Source: Lutraria lutraria (lineage: Eukaryota > Mollusca > Bivalvia > Venerida > Mactridae). Taken from it: a stretch of 64,000 bases of DNA. The notes below the pieces were generated by a model. It was not told the DNA's origin and searched no databases. It was given only the letters and a program-made list of their open reading frames with translations. The DNA is taken from positions 1,250,001 to 1,314,000 of the forward strand of contig OZ026845.1 of assembly GCA_964023205.1 (NCBI GenBank), given 5' to 3'. This document shows positions 11,348 to 22,651 of the stretch, piece by piece. The stretch's first letter is position 1; every line of letters starts with the position of its first letter. The translations under genes and the position numbers were made by a program.

Positions 11348-14300
11348 CTATAAACGAATAAAATATCGGTGGATTAAAATAACCATTAAGTCAAACATAA
11401 ACTGAAATTGTTCCATTTTAGTGATATATTAGTGAAACTTGCTTTAAAATTGACCTACTTGAAACATGAACTTAAGTTCAAATAGAGAATCCTGATATGG
11501 CTCAGTTAAATGTTTTACTAAAATATCAGAAAAATAATGCAAGGTTACATAGCGAGGAAAATAAGGTACAATACATAAAATGAAATAAAAAGGGTATTAA
11601 CTAAACAAACAGTTGAATATGGAAATTGAAAACTCTGTATTCGATGACATATTCATAAATACGCGTATGTTTCTTTCGTTAACAACCAATAAAATGGTAT
11701 GTCGCTGTTTACCAATGTGGCCATATCTTTTATAATAGATTTAGCAATTTATTATATTATGTGTATCAGCTTGTTTTGTCAAAGTAATGAGTCCTGTTGC
11801 TGCGTGATGTTTGTCTTTTGAAGTTCCCAAATCGACTTTAAGTTGTGTAACTGAATCCATTTTTACTCCATTAATTTCATCCAATGGATTTCCTGAACAA
11901 AAGCTTTTTTTGGTTTGTTGACGTCAATGTTAATGTGGAAGTCATTGTAGAAACTTATCAGTGGATTAACGACATCATACCTTACATGCTAGTAAGATAA
12001 CAGGTGCAAAGACTTGAAGAAATCTAGAAATTCCGAAAGATAATGTGGTATATATACCAACGCCTGTGGGACAGACTATTGACTTTAATTAAAACGATCT
12101 TTCTCCAAATAATCTACGAATATCGGGCACATAATGACAAAACTAGAAATGTGCCCGGTGGACAGCAATCCCCCCGCTGGGCGCTAAGTAAAAAGGGGGC
12201 CATAACTCATGTGGGAATGTTTGGATTTTAACGAAAATCGACCTTGACCTGTATTTTATTATTATACGCCTTCATTTAAGATACGAAACCGATCCATTAA
12301 ATATTCCTTGAGTTATCGGTCGGAAACCAAAATTTGAACGGACGAAAGAGGGGACGGACGGACGGCAAGGGGTAACATTTTTTGCCCTTCCGCCATTTTG
12401 AATTGCGGGGCATAAAAACTACTTCTTAATTAAATGAAACAGCTGTCGGTTGCTATGCTGATTAAAAAGGCTGTACTAACTAAATGTCTTCGTTTTTGTT
12501 ATACATTCAGAGGATAAAATGATTGTTTTTTGCCCGTAAAGTCCGACCTCATAATCTTGATTATGCTTCATCCGGTGAGGTAGAGAGGTTTTACCCGAGA
12601 GATAGAACAATGGCTTTAGGGAATGAATGATACATTCGGGATTTTCTTCTCTGAGGCATTATGTTAATATCGAGTCAATAATACTGAATGCGACTAAAGG
12701 TATGTTTTGAATAAAAAACACGTGACGACGTAAGGATTGAATTTGGTGTACGTTGATGTTACCTTTGTAAGCCTAGCTATGCAGGTCAGTAACATAAACA
12801 CGCGTATATTAATAGTCAGAAAGTTTGTCCTAATAGATACGCGTACATTAATAGTCAGAAAGCTTATCCTAATAAACACGCGTATATCAATAGTCAGAAA
12901 GTTTGTCCAAATAAACACGCGTACGTCAATAGTCAGAAAGTTTGTCCAAATAAACACGAGTATATCAATAGTCAGAAAGTTTGTCCAAATAAACACGAGT
13001 ATATCAACAGTCAGAAAGTTTTTCCAAATAAACACGAGTATATCAATAGTCAGAAAGTTTGTCCAAATAAACACGAGTATATCAATAGTCAGAAAGTTTT
13101 TCCAAATAAACACGAGTATATCAATAGTCAGAAAGTTTGTCCAAATAAACACGTGTATATCAATAGTCAGAAAGTTTGTCTAAATAAACACGTGTATGTC
13201 AACAGTCAGAAAGCTTTTCCTGATAAACACGCGTACGTCAATAGTCAGAAAGCTTTCCTAATAAACACGCGTACGTCAATAGTCAGACAGTTTGTTTTTC
13301 TAACAAGTAAAACTATTTCAAAGTATTATTAGTACTCGTTTATATCTCTATAGAGCAAACACCTCTCTTCAACAACAGCATGAGCAAACACCTCTCTTCA
13401 ACAACAGCATGAGCAAACACCTCTCTTCAACAACAGCATGAGCAAACACCTCTCTTCAACAACAGCATGAGCAAACACCTCTCTTCAACAACAGCATGAG
13501 CAAACACCTTTCTTCAACAACAGCATGAGCAAACATCTCTCTTCAACAACAGCATGAGCAAACATCTCTCTTCAACAACAGCATGAGCAAACATCTCTCT
13601 TCAACAACAGCATGAGCAAACACCTCTCTTCAACAACAGCATGAGCAAACACCTCTCTTCAACAACAGCATGAGCAAACACCTCTCTTCAACAACAGCAT
13701 GAGCAAACATCTCTCTTCAACAACAGCATGAGCAAACATCTCTCTTCAACAACAGCATGAGCAAACATCTCTCTTCAACAACAGCATGAGCAAACACCTC
13801 TCTTCAACAACAGCATGAGCAAACACCTCTCTTCAACAACAGCATGAGCAAACATCTCTCTTCAACAACAGCATGAGCAAACATCTCTCTTCAACAACAG
13901 CATGAGCAAACATCTCTCTTCAACAACAGCATGAGCAAACACCTCTCTTCAACAACAGCATGAGCAAACACCTCTCTTCAACAACAGCATGAGCAAACAC
14001 CTCTCTTCAACAACAGCATGAGCAAACATCTCTCTTCAACAACAGCATGAGCAAACATCTCTCTTCAACAACAGCATGAGCAAACACCTCTCTTCAACAA
14101 CAGCATGAGCAAACATCTCTCTTCAACAACAGCATGATTTTTCCCACTGCACGTTTAAACTATCAATTTACCCCCCGACCCACCCCCTAGAGCTATATAC
14201 AACCTCTCAACTTCTCCCAAAGGGTGTTGCTTCAGAGAGGTTACACTTTATATCAAATATTTATGCTGTTGATACGATAACACTAAACCTGCTGTGACTG

Positions 14301-14405
14301 AACAATGTATTGTTAACTAGTGAACGATGAAGAATAAATATATGAAAACTGTTTACTCACCATTAAATTCAAAACATAAAGTAGACCGACGAGAGTTAAA
14401 TCCAT
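10355..14405 (-). CDS. mucin-like type I transmembrane protein, two exons
   Basis: Joining 14405-14361 to 11347-10355 gives 345 residues. Residues 1 to about 21 form a signal peptide (MDLTLVGLLYVLNLMVQTGI). Residues about 22-290 are Ser/Thr-rich with many Pro residues, almost no Cys and several N-X-S/T sites, so they are probably heavily O-glycosylated. A hydrophobic segment at about 299-320 (VIIFGVACGVMLIVIT) is followed by RKRQ and a 25-residue tail ending IKTSKF. The architecture is that of a cell-surface sialomucin-like stalk. The mucin domain is low complexity and gives no family name. The two exons join in phase 0 with consensus sites. Antisense ORFs over the body exon are shadows of its Ser/Thr codons. 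Confidence 0.75.
12130..12415 (+). repeat. dispersed repeat, family shared with 35900-36095
   Basis: It contains GGGGCCATAACTCATGTG, a CGATCCATTAAATATTCCTTG-like block, GAGTTATCGGTCGGAAACCA and GACGGACGGACGG. The same blocks appear in reverse at about 35900-36095. It is non-coding; the family class is unknown. Confidence 0.6.
12794..13300. repeat. 39-bp minisatellite, ~13 copies
   Basis: The unit contains CAATAGTCAGAAAGTTTGTC and AAATAAACACG. Copies vary mainly at CGCG/CGAG/CGTG and at TATATC/TACGTC. Because 39 is a multiple of three and the unit has no stop in some frames, about 150-codon ORFs of 13-residue repeats appear on both strands; these are artefacts. It lies in the mucin-gene intron. 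Confidence 0.95.
13345..14250 (+). mobile_element. MITE family 2 copy with internal tandem expansion
   Basis: After the 29-bp array the sequence continues GATTTTTCCCACTGCACG, then CAACCTCTCAACTTCTCCC and AGGGTGTTGCTTCAGAGAGG, the right half of MITE family 2 in order. The left edge (CTCTATAGAGCAAACACCTC) resembles the left end of the family. The array therefore occupies the left half of one MITE copy. Confidence 0.7.
13353..14135. repeat. 29-bp minisatellite, 27 units
   Basis: The array is 783 bp, exactly 27 x 29. The unit begins GAGCAAACACCTCTCTTC and ends AACAACAGCAT. The main variable site is CACCTCTC versus CATCTCTC, with runs of two to three T-type units alternating with runs of C-type units, a sign of block duplication. 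Units are otherwise nearly identical, so amplification is recent. It lies in the mucin-gene intron. Confidence 0.97.
14361..14405 (-). CDS. mucin-like protein, exon 1 (signal peptide)
   Basis: The minus strand reads ATGGATTTAACTCTCGTCGG and so on for 15 codons (MDLTLVGLLYVLNLM), followed directly by the donor GTGAGT. The phase is 0, matching the acceptor at 11348. Hydrophobic composition and length fit a signal-peptide exon. Confidence 0.7.
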
Positions 14406-14540
14406 TTTATGAGATCAAATCTCCGCGCTCCAATGACTTATATTATATAACGTGTCCACGTGTAGATAGGTACCTAACTAGTCTTTTCTTGATATTTCGT
14501 TCGGTCGATATTAATGTCTCCTAATGGTGAATATTATTCA

Positions 14541-14550
14541 TGTTTTTATA
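14541..14550 (-). promoter_or_regulatory. putative TATA box of the mucin-like gene
   Basis: TATAAAAACA on the minus strand, about 140 nt upstream of the start codon, leaving room for a 5'UTR of about 110 nt. A second AT-rich candidate (TTATATAATATAAG, about 14433-14447) is closer to the ATG. Confidence 0.35.
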
Positions 14551-14883
14551 CACCTATGATTCATTGTGGTTCAATGATTTGTACGCCAAGGAGTTGTATC
14601 TAAGTGTTGTTATCTGCGTTCACTGATAATTCTGTTGATAACAATAAAGAAATGTTTGTATCGAACAACGTTATCAGCGATTTTGCTTCAGGTATTTAAT
14701 GACATTTTGGTTACATAAAATACAAAATTACTAACATTCAACATTTTTATAAATCACTTTTAATCACTCCCGTGCTTATTAATATTTTGATTTATATATT
14801 GATTTCACTATAAAAATATAAAGACAAACATGGTAAGTTCATTAAAACATACAAACAATGAAAGAGAAGTACGAATTGATAAA

Positions 14884-15395
14884 GCCATGTCAATCAAGTA
14901 AAGGGCCAATTTTAACCCCGTGACCATTATTTGAACGAACTTGGTAGAGGTCCACTCGAGACAATCCTGCATAAACATAAGCTCTAAGCCTTGTGGTTTC
15001 GGAGAAGAAGATTTTTTATTTTTTCCTATATAAGTCCATATAAATCAAGTCAACCCCGCGGCGAGGCCAATTTTGACCAAGGGGTCATAATTTGAACGAA
15101 CTTGGTAGAGGCCCGCTAGACAATATTATATACCAAATATCTCAACTCTATGCCTTGTGGTTTCGGACAAGAAGATTTTTCTAATTTTCCTATTTAAAAA
15201 AGAGTAAACTCCGGGACAGGGCCTATTTTGACTCCAGGGCAATAATTTGAACAAACTTGGTAGAGATTCAATAGGCAATACTACTTTCAAAATATCTAGG
15301 CTCTAGGCCTTGTGGTTTTGGACAAGAAGATGTTTTCAATATAAGCCTATATAAACCAAGTGACCCCCGAGGCGGGGACAACTTTGACCCTAGGT
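14884..15395 (+). repeat. ~145-bp imperfect tandem repeat, 3-4 copies
   Basis: Three successive blocks carry AATTTGAACGAACTTGGTAG (or a close variant), then a CTAAGCCTTGTGGTTTCGG-type block, then GAAGAAGATTTTT, with a partial fourth block at the right edge. The copies are well diverged, so the array is old. It is non-coding. Confidence 0.75.
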
Positions 15396-15708
15396 GACTT
15401 TAAAGAGTAAATCAATTACCCGTGTATCCATTGTGTTCCTAAAATGTATAGTGCTAACAGACATGAAGAGCATTTGTATGTAATAATAAATAGTATCACT
15501 GACAATAACAAAACAAAAAAACATATGAAATAGTGCCACATGTTAAGATACAATATTACTTATCATAGAATAGTATGCATAATGAAATAAAACAAGTATT
15601 ATATGAAGCTAAAGAATATATTAATTAGGAACAAAAAATTGATATAAATATCAGATAAGAAGATGACTTGTAGTTTAAAAAGGTTCTAGTGTATTGTAGC
15701 AATAGATA

Positions 15709-15960
15709 AACCCGCCTCCGTGGTCGAGTGGTTAATGTCGCTGACTTCAAATCATTGTAACCTCTCATTGATAGAGGGTCTTGGATGTGAGCACCGCTAC
15801 CGACCATATGTCTCTTTATATGTGAAAGTAGGCAGTTGCTAACGGAGGCTGGGAGCCTAGTGCTGGTTCTTACCAGGAACGATGTAAAGATGAAATGTCC
15901 ACCTCATATGACTCTGATAGTTATAAAGGGGCGTAAAACTCATATAAACAAAGCAATATC
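15709..15960 (+). mobile_element. tRNA-derived SINE, family A
   Basis: A tRNA-like head with an A-box-like segment (CCTCCGTGGTCGAGTGGTTA) is followed by a body containing GACCATATGTCTCTTTATAT, GCAGTTGCTAACGGAGGCTG and CATATGACTCTGATAGTTAT. The same blocks appear in reverse at 36228-36430. Small ORFs on both strands here are chance. Confidence 0.65.
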
Positions 15961-16099
15961 TAAGGCGATTGAAGCGACAACTGTATGTAAAACAAAAGTC
16001 AAGGCAACGGAAACTTTCTGAAAGTCCGGGAACTAGTCTTACAGACAAAACCATTCTAGTTTTTTACACATTGTCTTACATTTAGAGAGATAAAACAGG

Positions 16100-17960
16100 T
16101 TTGTTATCGAATATATTCTCAACTCAAGATTGGTGTTCCATTCAAATCTAAACATAAATACAATACCAAATGTATATGACTTATTGTATACTAAACATAT
16201 AAAGAATAAATTTCATGTTTATAAGCGTGAATACGGATAACTTTAGGACTTTTTTTACTGTTAAAAAAACATATTTTATCAATGGTATGTATGCCACGCC
16301 TATAGATCGTTTAGATTTTGTCTCTACACGAAAATTACATATCAAAAATACATGACAATTTCTCTGTATTCAACATTCATTTATACCTTACCAATTTATT
16401 TACCTGGGCGTGGAGCGATCTTATCAGTTAATGTTATATGAGCCATTACATATTTTATATACTTAATTGAAGGCAATTTAACGAAGTGGTTAAGTTTTCA
16501 CCATTATGTTGTGGACACGCTAGAATGTGTATTTAAACATCAAACAGTACAACCGTGCCAACTACGCCATTGTATGGGACAATGATGTTAATACAAAGTA
16601 TCTACCGTATATTCTGTGTATAGGTTACTCCAACATTTAGTGATGTTTGGCCCCAAAAATAGTCATACATGCAAAAACCAAAGTTTTGCGATTATCAGTG
16701 TTTTAAGCCTGATTGAACTGCTCAACCAGATAAATAACGAGCCTGAAAAAATCTGATCACATGACAATCTTTTGATATATATTTATAGATAAATGTGTTT
16801 CCTACGGCCTGAAATAAAACAAAACTAGTTTACGTCAGCGTGACTTGCCGCTCTTTTGTTTAACCCCTGAACCTAATGTTTCTAACAGCAAAATCTATAA
16901 AGTACGAACCTATTTGGGGACGAATCGTATCGACAAAATACGGATTTTTTATGAAATAATAGTATTTTTGACTACCATTCCCTATTTTTGTCAAGTATTC
17001 TGAAATATGTTATTGTGTAATTAAGATGCTTAATCAAACTTGCCTTTTACCATTCATGAAAATACGACGTGAAAATATCTAAATTTATCAACGTGAATGA
17101 ACAAAATGGAAGGTCTAATTGATTACAGGAACAAAAGACTAAATAAATATAATAATAGTTATAATTCCTCTGTGTAGAATTAAGATTGCCTATTATACTA
17201 CAGTGGATATATTAGACTTTTATGTGAACACACACCTGGGTCAATTTATAAAGAACTATTTGAAGCAAGGTATTTGAGAATTTTGTATCTTTTTTTATGG
17301 AAAACAGTATTATTAATTTTCTGTTTGTAAACATTTCACTAAATACATTTTGTTATTGTTTGTTGTTGCGTTTCTCGTTTCAGTTGCTTTCGCGTATTAC
17401 AAAAAAACGCGCTATAAATAAATGAAAGATTGTTGTAAAACGGCGTTAACCCCAAATTAATTAATTAATTATTTGAAACGAATCTAAGACGATAAAAACG
17501 GCATTATAATAATGGATGTAAACACTGATCAGCAGGCCTTATCAATGTTAAAGTGAACTAAAATGATATACATGTAAACATGAACATAATACAACTCATA
17601 AGAAGAGAAGAATGTATGAGTAGTAACTCAAAAATAAGGCACCTACTAAAAATCTTACCTTCAAAATATAGTATCCTGAGTATTGCTTTTATTGGGAAAT
17701 CCAACGATGTATATGTTTAAAGTCAATTAACTAAGACATATACGAGCGTTGAGTTCTAACTTTTACTATTTACAATATCAACTCAATTTACTGAAGTAGA
17801 TTGGTTGACAGCGTTAGCTGATGATATACTAATGAACAAAAAGGCAATCCACTGAGGCATAGCGTTTATGAACAACAGTTACGTTCCCTTGGATACAGCT
17901 CATTACAGACGACATACTTATCTCCAAACACGACTCTCTTGAAAATTGTTTGTACTGACA
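16100..17960. other. intergenic, no gene seen
   Basis: AT-rich sequence with only short ORFs. I see no splice-consistent exon and no clear repeat. Confidence 0.45.
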
Positions 17961-18149
17961 TGTCTTTATACCCCGTCACACAGGCCTCGCGTCCTTATCG
18001 CGTCCTAAACTGTCAATTTGAGAAGGATGCTGATAGTTTTTTCTAAAATATATCCAGATTTTGGTCATGTACACGGCATCCCTATCGCGACATTACCGCG
18101 TCCTTTAGTGTTCTGTTGGATCAGCGCTGAAAGAAATGTGAAAGTTTTC

Positions 18150-18240
18150 AAGTTCCGCAACTGACGGTATTCGAACCCGCAACCTCTGGGTTAGAAGTCC
18201 GACTCGTTATCCCAACACCACAGCTGCTCCTCCTTAGTTT
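18150..18240 (-). mobile_element. tRNA-like SINE head
   Basis: The minus strand has CAGCTGTGGTGTTGGGATAA (A-box-like) and, further on, GCGGGTTCGAATACCGTC (B-box GGTTCGAATACC). The spacing suits a tRNA-derived pol III promoter, but the T-stem and acceptor do not close as in a functional tRNA. Confidence 0.45.
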
Positions 18241-20049
18241 TTGGACACGGGCATGAGAAGTCACATTATTATTACCATCTCTCATTTTCTGAAGAAAATA
18301 TTTTGTTCGTTAAAGCAGCTATTCTGCTATTCTATGACATAAAAAGAAAGCTATCTGTTACATATTGCGAACTTATTTCCACAATTTATTGCCGAACCAC
18401 CCAAACCGATTAACGTTTTACAAGTATACTAAACGAACAATGTATGTGTTACACAGAGCGTTAAGAAATAATTTGATTGTAATGAAGTCATTTCCATGGA
18501 AAAGTAGTCGACAAATGAAACCTTTTAAATTAATACAAAATATGAGAAATTCATAATTCACAAACTGCCATTGTTCCAATCCATAGGAAATGTAATAAAA
18601 TATGTTTAACCGGTAAGTATAACAATGCATAATATATTTTTTCTATTAAGTATTTCATACAATGTTGTAGAAGAATTTGAATGTGCTAGTCTAATTATCA
18701 AATTTGATGACGGAAGTGTTGACTACCCGAGTACCAATAACGCTAGGTCTGATGATTCTGTGACAATGGTAATTAAACTCAGAAGTATAAGAACGCCAGT
18801 CTCTACACTAGAAAATGGAATACATTGGGAAGTTTGCTGAATGGAGATGTTTAGTTAATTAACTGTAGACATGCCTCACCTGAACGAAGTACCAATATCA
18901 CAGACAATAAGGCAAATTATTTGGTATAATATTTTGTATTCATAAATTGGTTGGATAAAGAGATGTTTATTTATCTTAGTCACCAAGAAATGTTTGAAAG
19001 ACGAATAATTTTTACCATCAAACAGATGACACTAACATGTTAATTTTTTGCTTACAGTAAAAGAAAACTATAATAGCTTGTTTCCTCTACTTTAATATTA
19101 TGTTAATTACATTTTCATTTTTAAGTCCTTGTTTTATGATTAAGCGTTTATAAGTATTCACTTAGCAAATACAAAAAAAAAGAAATCAAGTTGCCATTCA
19201 TTCAATGTTCAAGCATTCAATTTCTCATCGTTTTTGTACTTATTAATGTATTTATGCTAATGATGATGGTGATGAAGATGATATTATTGTTGTTGTTATG
19301 TTGCTTTTATTGTTGTTTTCTTTTGTTGTTGTTGTTCTTTTTATATCGTTTGTTAACTAATAATAAAAACATGATATTTTTCATTGGTAGTTTCAAAAAT
19401 TCAAGCATACAACTAAATGATATGAATAATTATGTCAGTGACTTGGGGCTAAGTTGACTTGATGCCATTGGGAGGTTGTACCGTAGTTCCACTTTGATCA
19501 TCCAAACCACAGGGATGTTTTACCAACATGAAACAAATATGAAAATATAGTGGATATGATGAAAAATTATCTATGAATCTTCCTGGGTACAAATTCTTTG
19601 AGTTTGTTCTGTTTTAAATTGTCGCAACTTCTTGTTTATGGACTTTGAAGAAATGTTTAACTTTACAGCTAATTGTTTCATTTCAGGCACCAACACCACC
19701 CAGATATGCCGAGTCGACTTTGTGTGCTTCTATTTCTTGCTGTAATCGACCGCCCAGTTCACAATGATATTCTGGAGGAGACCGTGCTTTTGGTTGGTTC
19801 TTTTTGCACTCAGTACGATCCATGTAAGCCGGAATCTAAAAATGGACAATGTTGTTGGTGCTACTGTGACTTGGAATAACATACTGTTGGCAACTGTTGT
19901 TATGGTGATGTGAACGTTGTAACGGATGACAAACTGTACGCAGGTCAAGACCACCTTACCTTAGAAAAATAACTCTGTATAAAGCCATTACAAACTGGAG
20001 GCTTGCCGCGTCGTTGGTCCAAGTCCTACTTGTTTGTTACAGAATTCTT

Positions 20050-20297
20050 TCATGTAGCCTATGTTACAGCCAACAGTTTTCCGAATCCATCGGTAACAAC
20101 ATTATCATTATTGTTGCCGTAGTTTGTCTAAAGATCCTGCAGAGAAATTTAAAGTGGATAATTAAAAGCCGTGGTACTTAAGGGGACAAGTTCAAATTTC
20201 TCTGCAAGGTCTTTAGACAAACTATGTCAGTATAAACAATGCTAATTTTGGTACCGATGGATTCGGAAATGTTTGGCTGGAACATGGGCTACATAAA
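20050..20297. mobile_element. foldback MITE inside the receptor pseudogene
   Basis: Arms at about 20050-20152 and 20193-20297 are inverted repeats: TTTCCGAATCCATCGGTAAC in the left arm against GTACCGATGGATTCGGAAAT in the right, and GTTTGTCTAAAGATCCTGCA against its complement. The loop is about 40 bp. No coding capacity. Confidence 0.75.
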
Positions 20298-20454
20298 CAA
20301 AAAATCGAAGCATTTAAACTTTCGACGAAAAATACGATTTACCTCAGAACTCCTTGGCGCCGCCATTGTAACGCGACCAAACAATATACCGCGTGATTAT
20401 CGGCCTTGAAATAAGATCAACTGTATAATGTAAGTCATATTAGCGTATATTCTA

Positions 20455-20695
20455 ACACATTTAAAGGCGAGGTTGAGTAGTTATGGTCTCTGACTTGTAA
20501 TCACTAGGCCCTCACATCTATGGGTTCGAATACCACCCGGAACAAAAATTCACATGTCAGGAAGATGTCCAACTAGCTTACGATGTGCATGTGGTTTTAT
20601 CTACATGTAAGCCTAGGGTCTGCCTCCCCCGTTAAAGTTGGATAGTTGCGAAATGACCCTGGCTGCTGGCGTGATGTTAAACTCTAGAAAAAAAA
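20455..20695 (+). mobile_element. tRNA-derived SINE, family B
   Basis: The head is GGCGAGGTTGAGTAGTTATG, the B-box is TGGGTTCGAATACCACCC, and the body has ACATGTAAGCCTAGGGTC and GACCCTGGCTGCTGGCG. It ends in an A-rich tract near 20690. It lies in the region that would be an intron of the receptor pseudogene. Confidence 0.6.
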
Positions 20696-22651
20696 TCAAC
20701 ATTTAATTATTCGATTCATTGAAAATCCACAAATGCGTTAAAATAGAAATGCTTGATGGAAAATTTGTGTTTTTTTTATTATGAAAACATGTTATATGAT
20801 TTGGTTCATTATAACGTGTGAGATAAAGAATTATTACATAGATAAACGAAAGTTTTAGTTTGCCTATATTTTTATAATTGATATCTTAAAATTCCATATC
20901 ACACTCTTTAGTTGAATTGATATTTCGAATTCGCAAAAAGTGCATTAAATGTAAAGGAAGACGATGGTTCGGAAAATTATGAAAATATTGCAACATGTTT
21001 CGATGACATGAATTTTCTGGGTTTTTTTTATTTCAGAATCGGTGACTCAATTACACTTGTCCACCATCTTTTGTGAAAAAAAGCAGGAAACGTGTTCTCT
21101 TGGTGGAAAAGGTTAGTAGCGTTGTCCTCGATTTCCGCTTTAAGTTGACATACACAAACGTATCAACATTTCCTACAACTGATGAAATAATAGTTACACT
21201 ATTTCATCTAACCAAAAGTCATTTTGACGTTGCCAAAATCGGAAAATTTGACCGAGGAGAGCTGGAACACCGTATTATTGATTAAAGAACGATTGGGTAT
21301 CACACCAAACCAAAGTGGAATGTATTTTCAGACATTGACCCATGTGCTGAATACAAACTTTTACAAAAAAGGATAAAACAATGGGAAACGGATACTGTTT
21401 CATTTCAGGCACTGAATATAGACAGAAGTACATATTTTCAGATATACCACGATCTAGGTTACACTGACGGCCACAAAATAAAAATAGCCATGCCGTCCTT
21501 ATTTCACCGGGTGACTACGAACTTCAAGATATGAATCTATTTTCAGGGCAAGGTCTGTTCTTGCCATCTGAATATGTTATACGTCCTGTGTCGGGAAATA
21601 AAAGAGGATTGGCGCATGTTTGAAGGGATGTGTATGAAAACAGAGTATAAAGGGTGAAATAAAACTTCTCAGAACATGCCGGTCAAATTAGGCTAGCTCT
21701 TTCGTCACATTTAGTTAAAGTATTAACCTTAGTTTGTACACTTCTATCAATGGTTAGTTTGGTGGTGTTAATACTATTTGACATTCTCACGAAACAAGCA
21801 CCGACTGTACCTATAATAAGCACGCTAAATCTAGCAGGAAACCTGCTGGTAGCACAACGTCTTTTCCAGTTTGGCATTTTCCTTACTGAAATACATTGGC
21901 TTTGTATATCAGTTGGTACGGCAATTCATCATTGCTGGCTTGTGTACATTTGTTGGACTTCTGTTTGTATATTTCACCTTTTTTATACGCTTGTGGTGTC
22001 GGAATGGTCTGTCGGGGACTGTAAGCATAGACTTATTTTGTATTATTGTTTGTTCTGTTACACCGTACCATTAGTATTCATCGCCTTGAATATAACGGTT
22101 ACATCTACAATGTCATATCAGACACTCTAGGGTATGGTTCATCGTTGTGTTACATATCGACACCGGAAATGATTGGTTACTAGTATACGTTCGCTCTCCC
22201 TCTCGGTCTTCTCGTTTCGACAAATATTATTTTGTTCATGTTGGTTTTATATAAGCTAAACACGCTTAATGATAGAAGAAGGAATCATAGTCAAAATGCT
22301 GTCGGATTGAAAGTTTACGTCAAACTAAGCACTCTCATAGGCATTGATTAGTTTCTGGGTTTTCTGTACATATTGACCGAGTCGTCTTGGTTGGAGCACC
22401 TTTTTGTTATTCTAAATGCCTCACACGGCTTATTTCTCATGCTATCGCTCATTTGCAACCAACGAAATTTTACAATGATTAAACAGAGGTTTTGCAAAAA
22501 TCATTTGTTTTCAACATAATGTTATATTACATGAACCAGTCAACGGGCGTATGGTTAATGCTTTTCGTAATGGACTCCATTTTCTATAACAATTATATAT
22601 ACAGGCGTCCATGATCACGCTGAGCAAAACATCCATTAGGCTTGATGTCTC

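Larger units (their letters stand above)
11348..14360 (-). other. intron of the mucin-like gene
   Basis: GTGAGT at 14360-14355 to TTTATAG at 11354-11348 on the minus strand, 3,013 nt. It contains a 39-bp minisatellite, a MITE with an expanded 29-bp minisatellite, and a dispersed repeat at 12130-12415. No other coding exon is evident. Confidence 0.7.
19687..22519 (+). pseudogene. class B/adhesion-type 7TM receptor pseudogene
   Basis: Three conserved parts lie in order. (1) 19687-19972, after a TTTCATTTCAG acceptor: a signal-like start at 19706 (MPSRLCVLLFLAVI), then an SMB-like cysteine cluster CCWCYCDLE-stop-HTVGNCC; the stop (19877-19879) sits where this domain normally has a cysteine. (2) About 21037-21660: remains of an ectodomain after a TTTTATTTCAG acceptor, in more than one frame. 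(3) 21720-22519: a 7TM core with TLNLAGNLLVAQRLFQ (TM2), CWLVYICWTSVCIFHLF (TM3), GYGSSLCYIS (loop 2), FALPLGLLVSTNIILF (TM5), FLGFLYIL (TM6) and FVILNASHGLFLML (TM7). Disruptions: TAG at 22128 or a frameshift just before it, TAG at 22181-22183, and TAG at 22349-22351 replacing the TM6 Trp of the usual GxxWxxGF. A foldback element sits between parts 1 and 2. The family resembles Methuselah-like/adhesion receptors common in molluscs. Confidence 0.8.

Noticed and set aside
10527..11405. Plus-strand ORFs over the mucin exon (121 and 145 codons)
   Set aside because: Antisense shadows of Ser/Thr codons. The minus-strand reading has a signal peptide, TM segment and splice sites.
12694..13183. ORFs of 152 (minus) and 148 (plus) codons
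   Set aside because: 13-residue periodic peptides from the 39-bp minisatellite, on both strands.
13353..14135. CRISPR-like regular repeats
   Set aside because: The repeats are directly adjacent with no spacers, in an animal genome.
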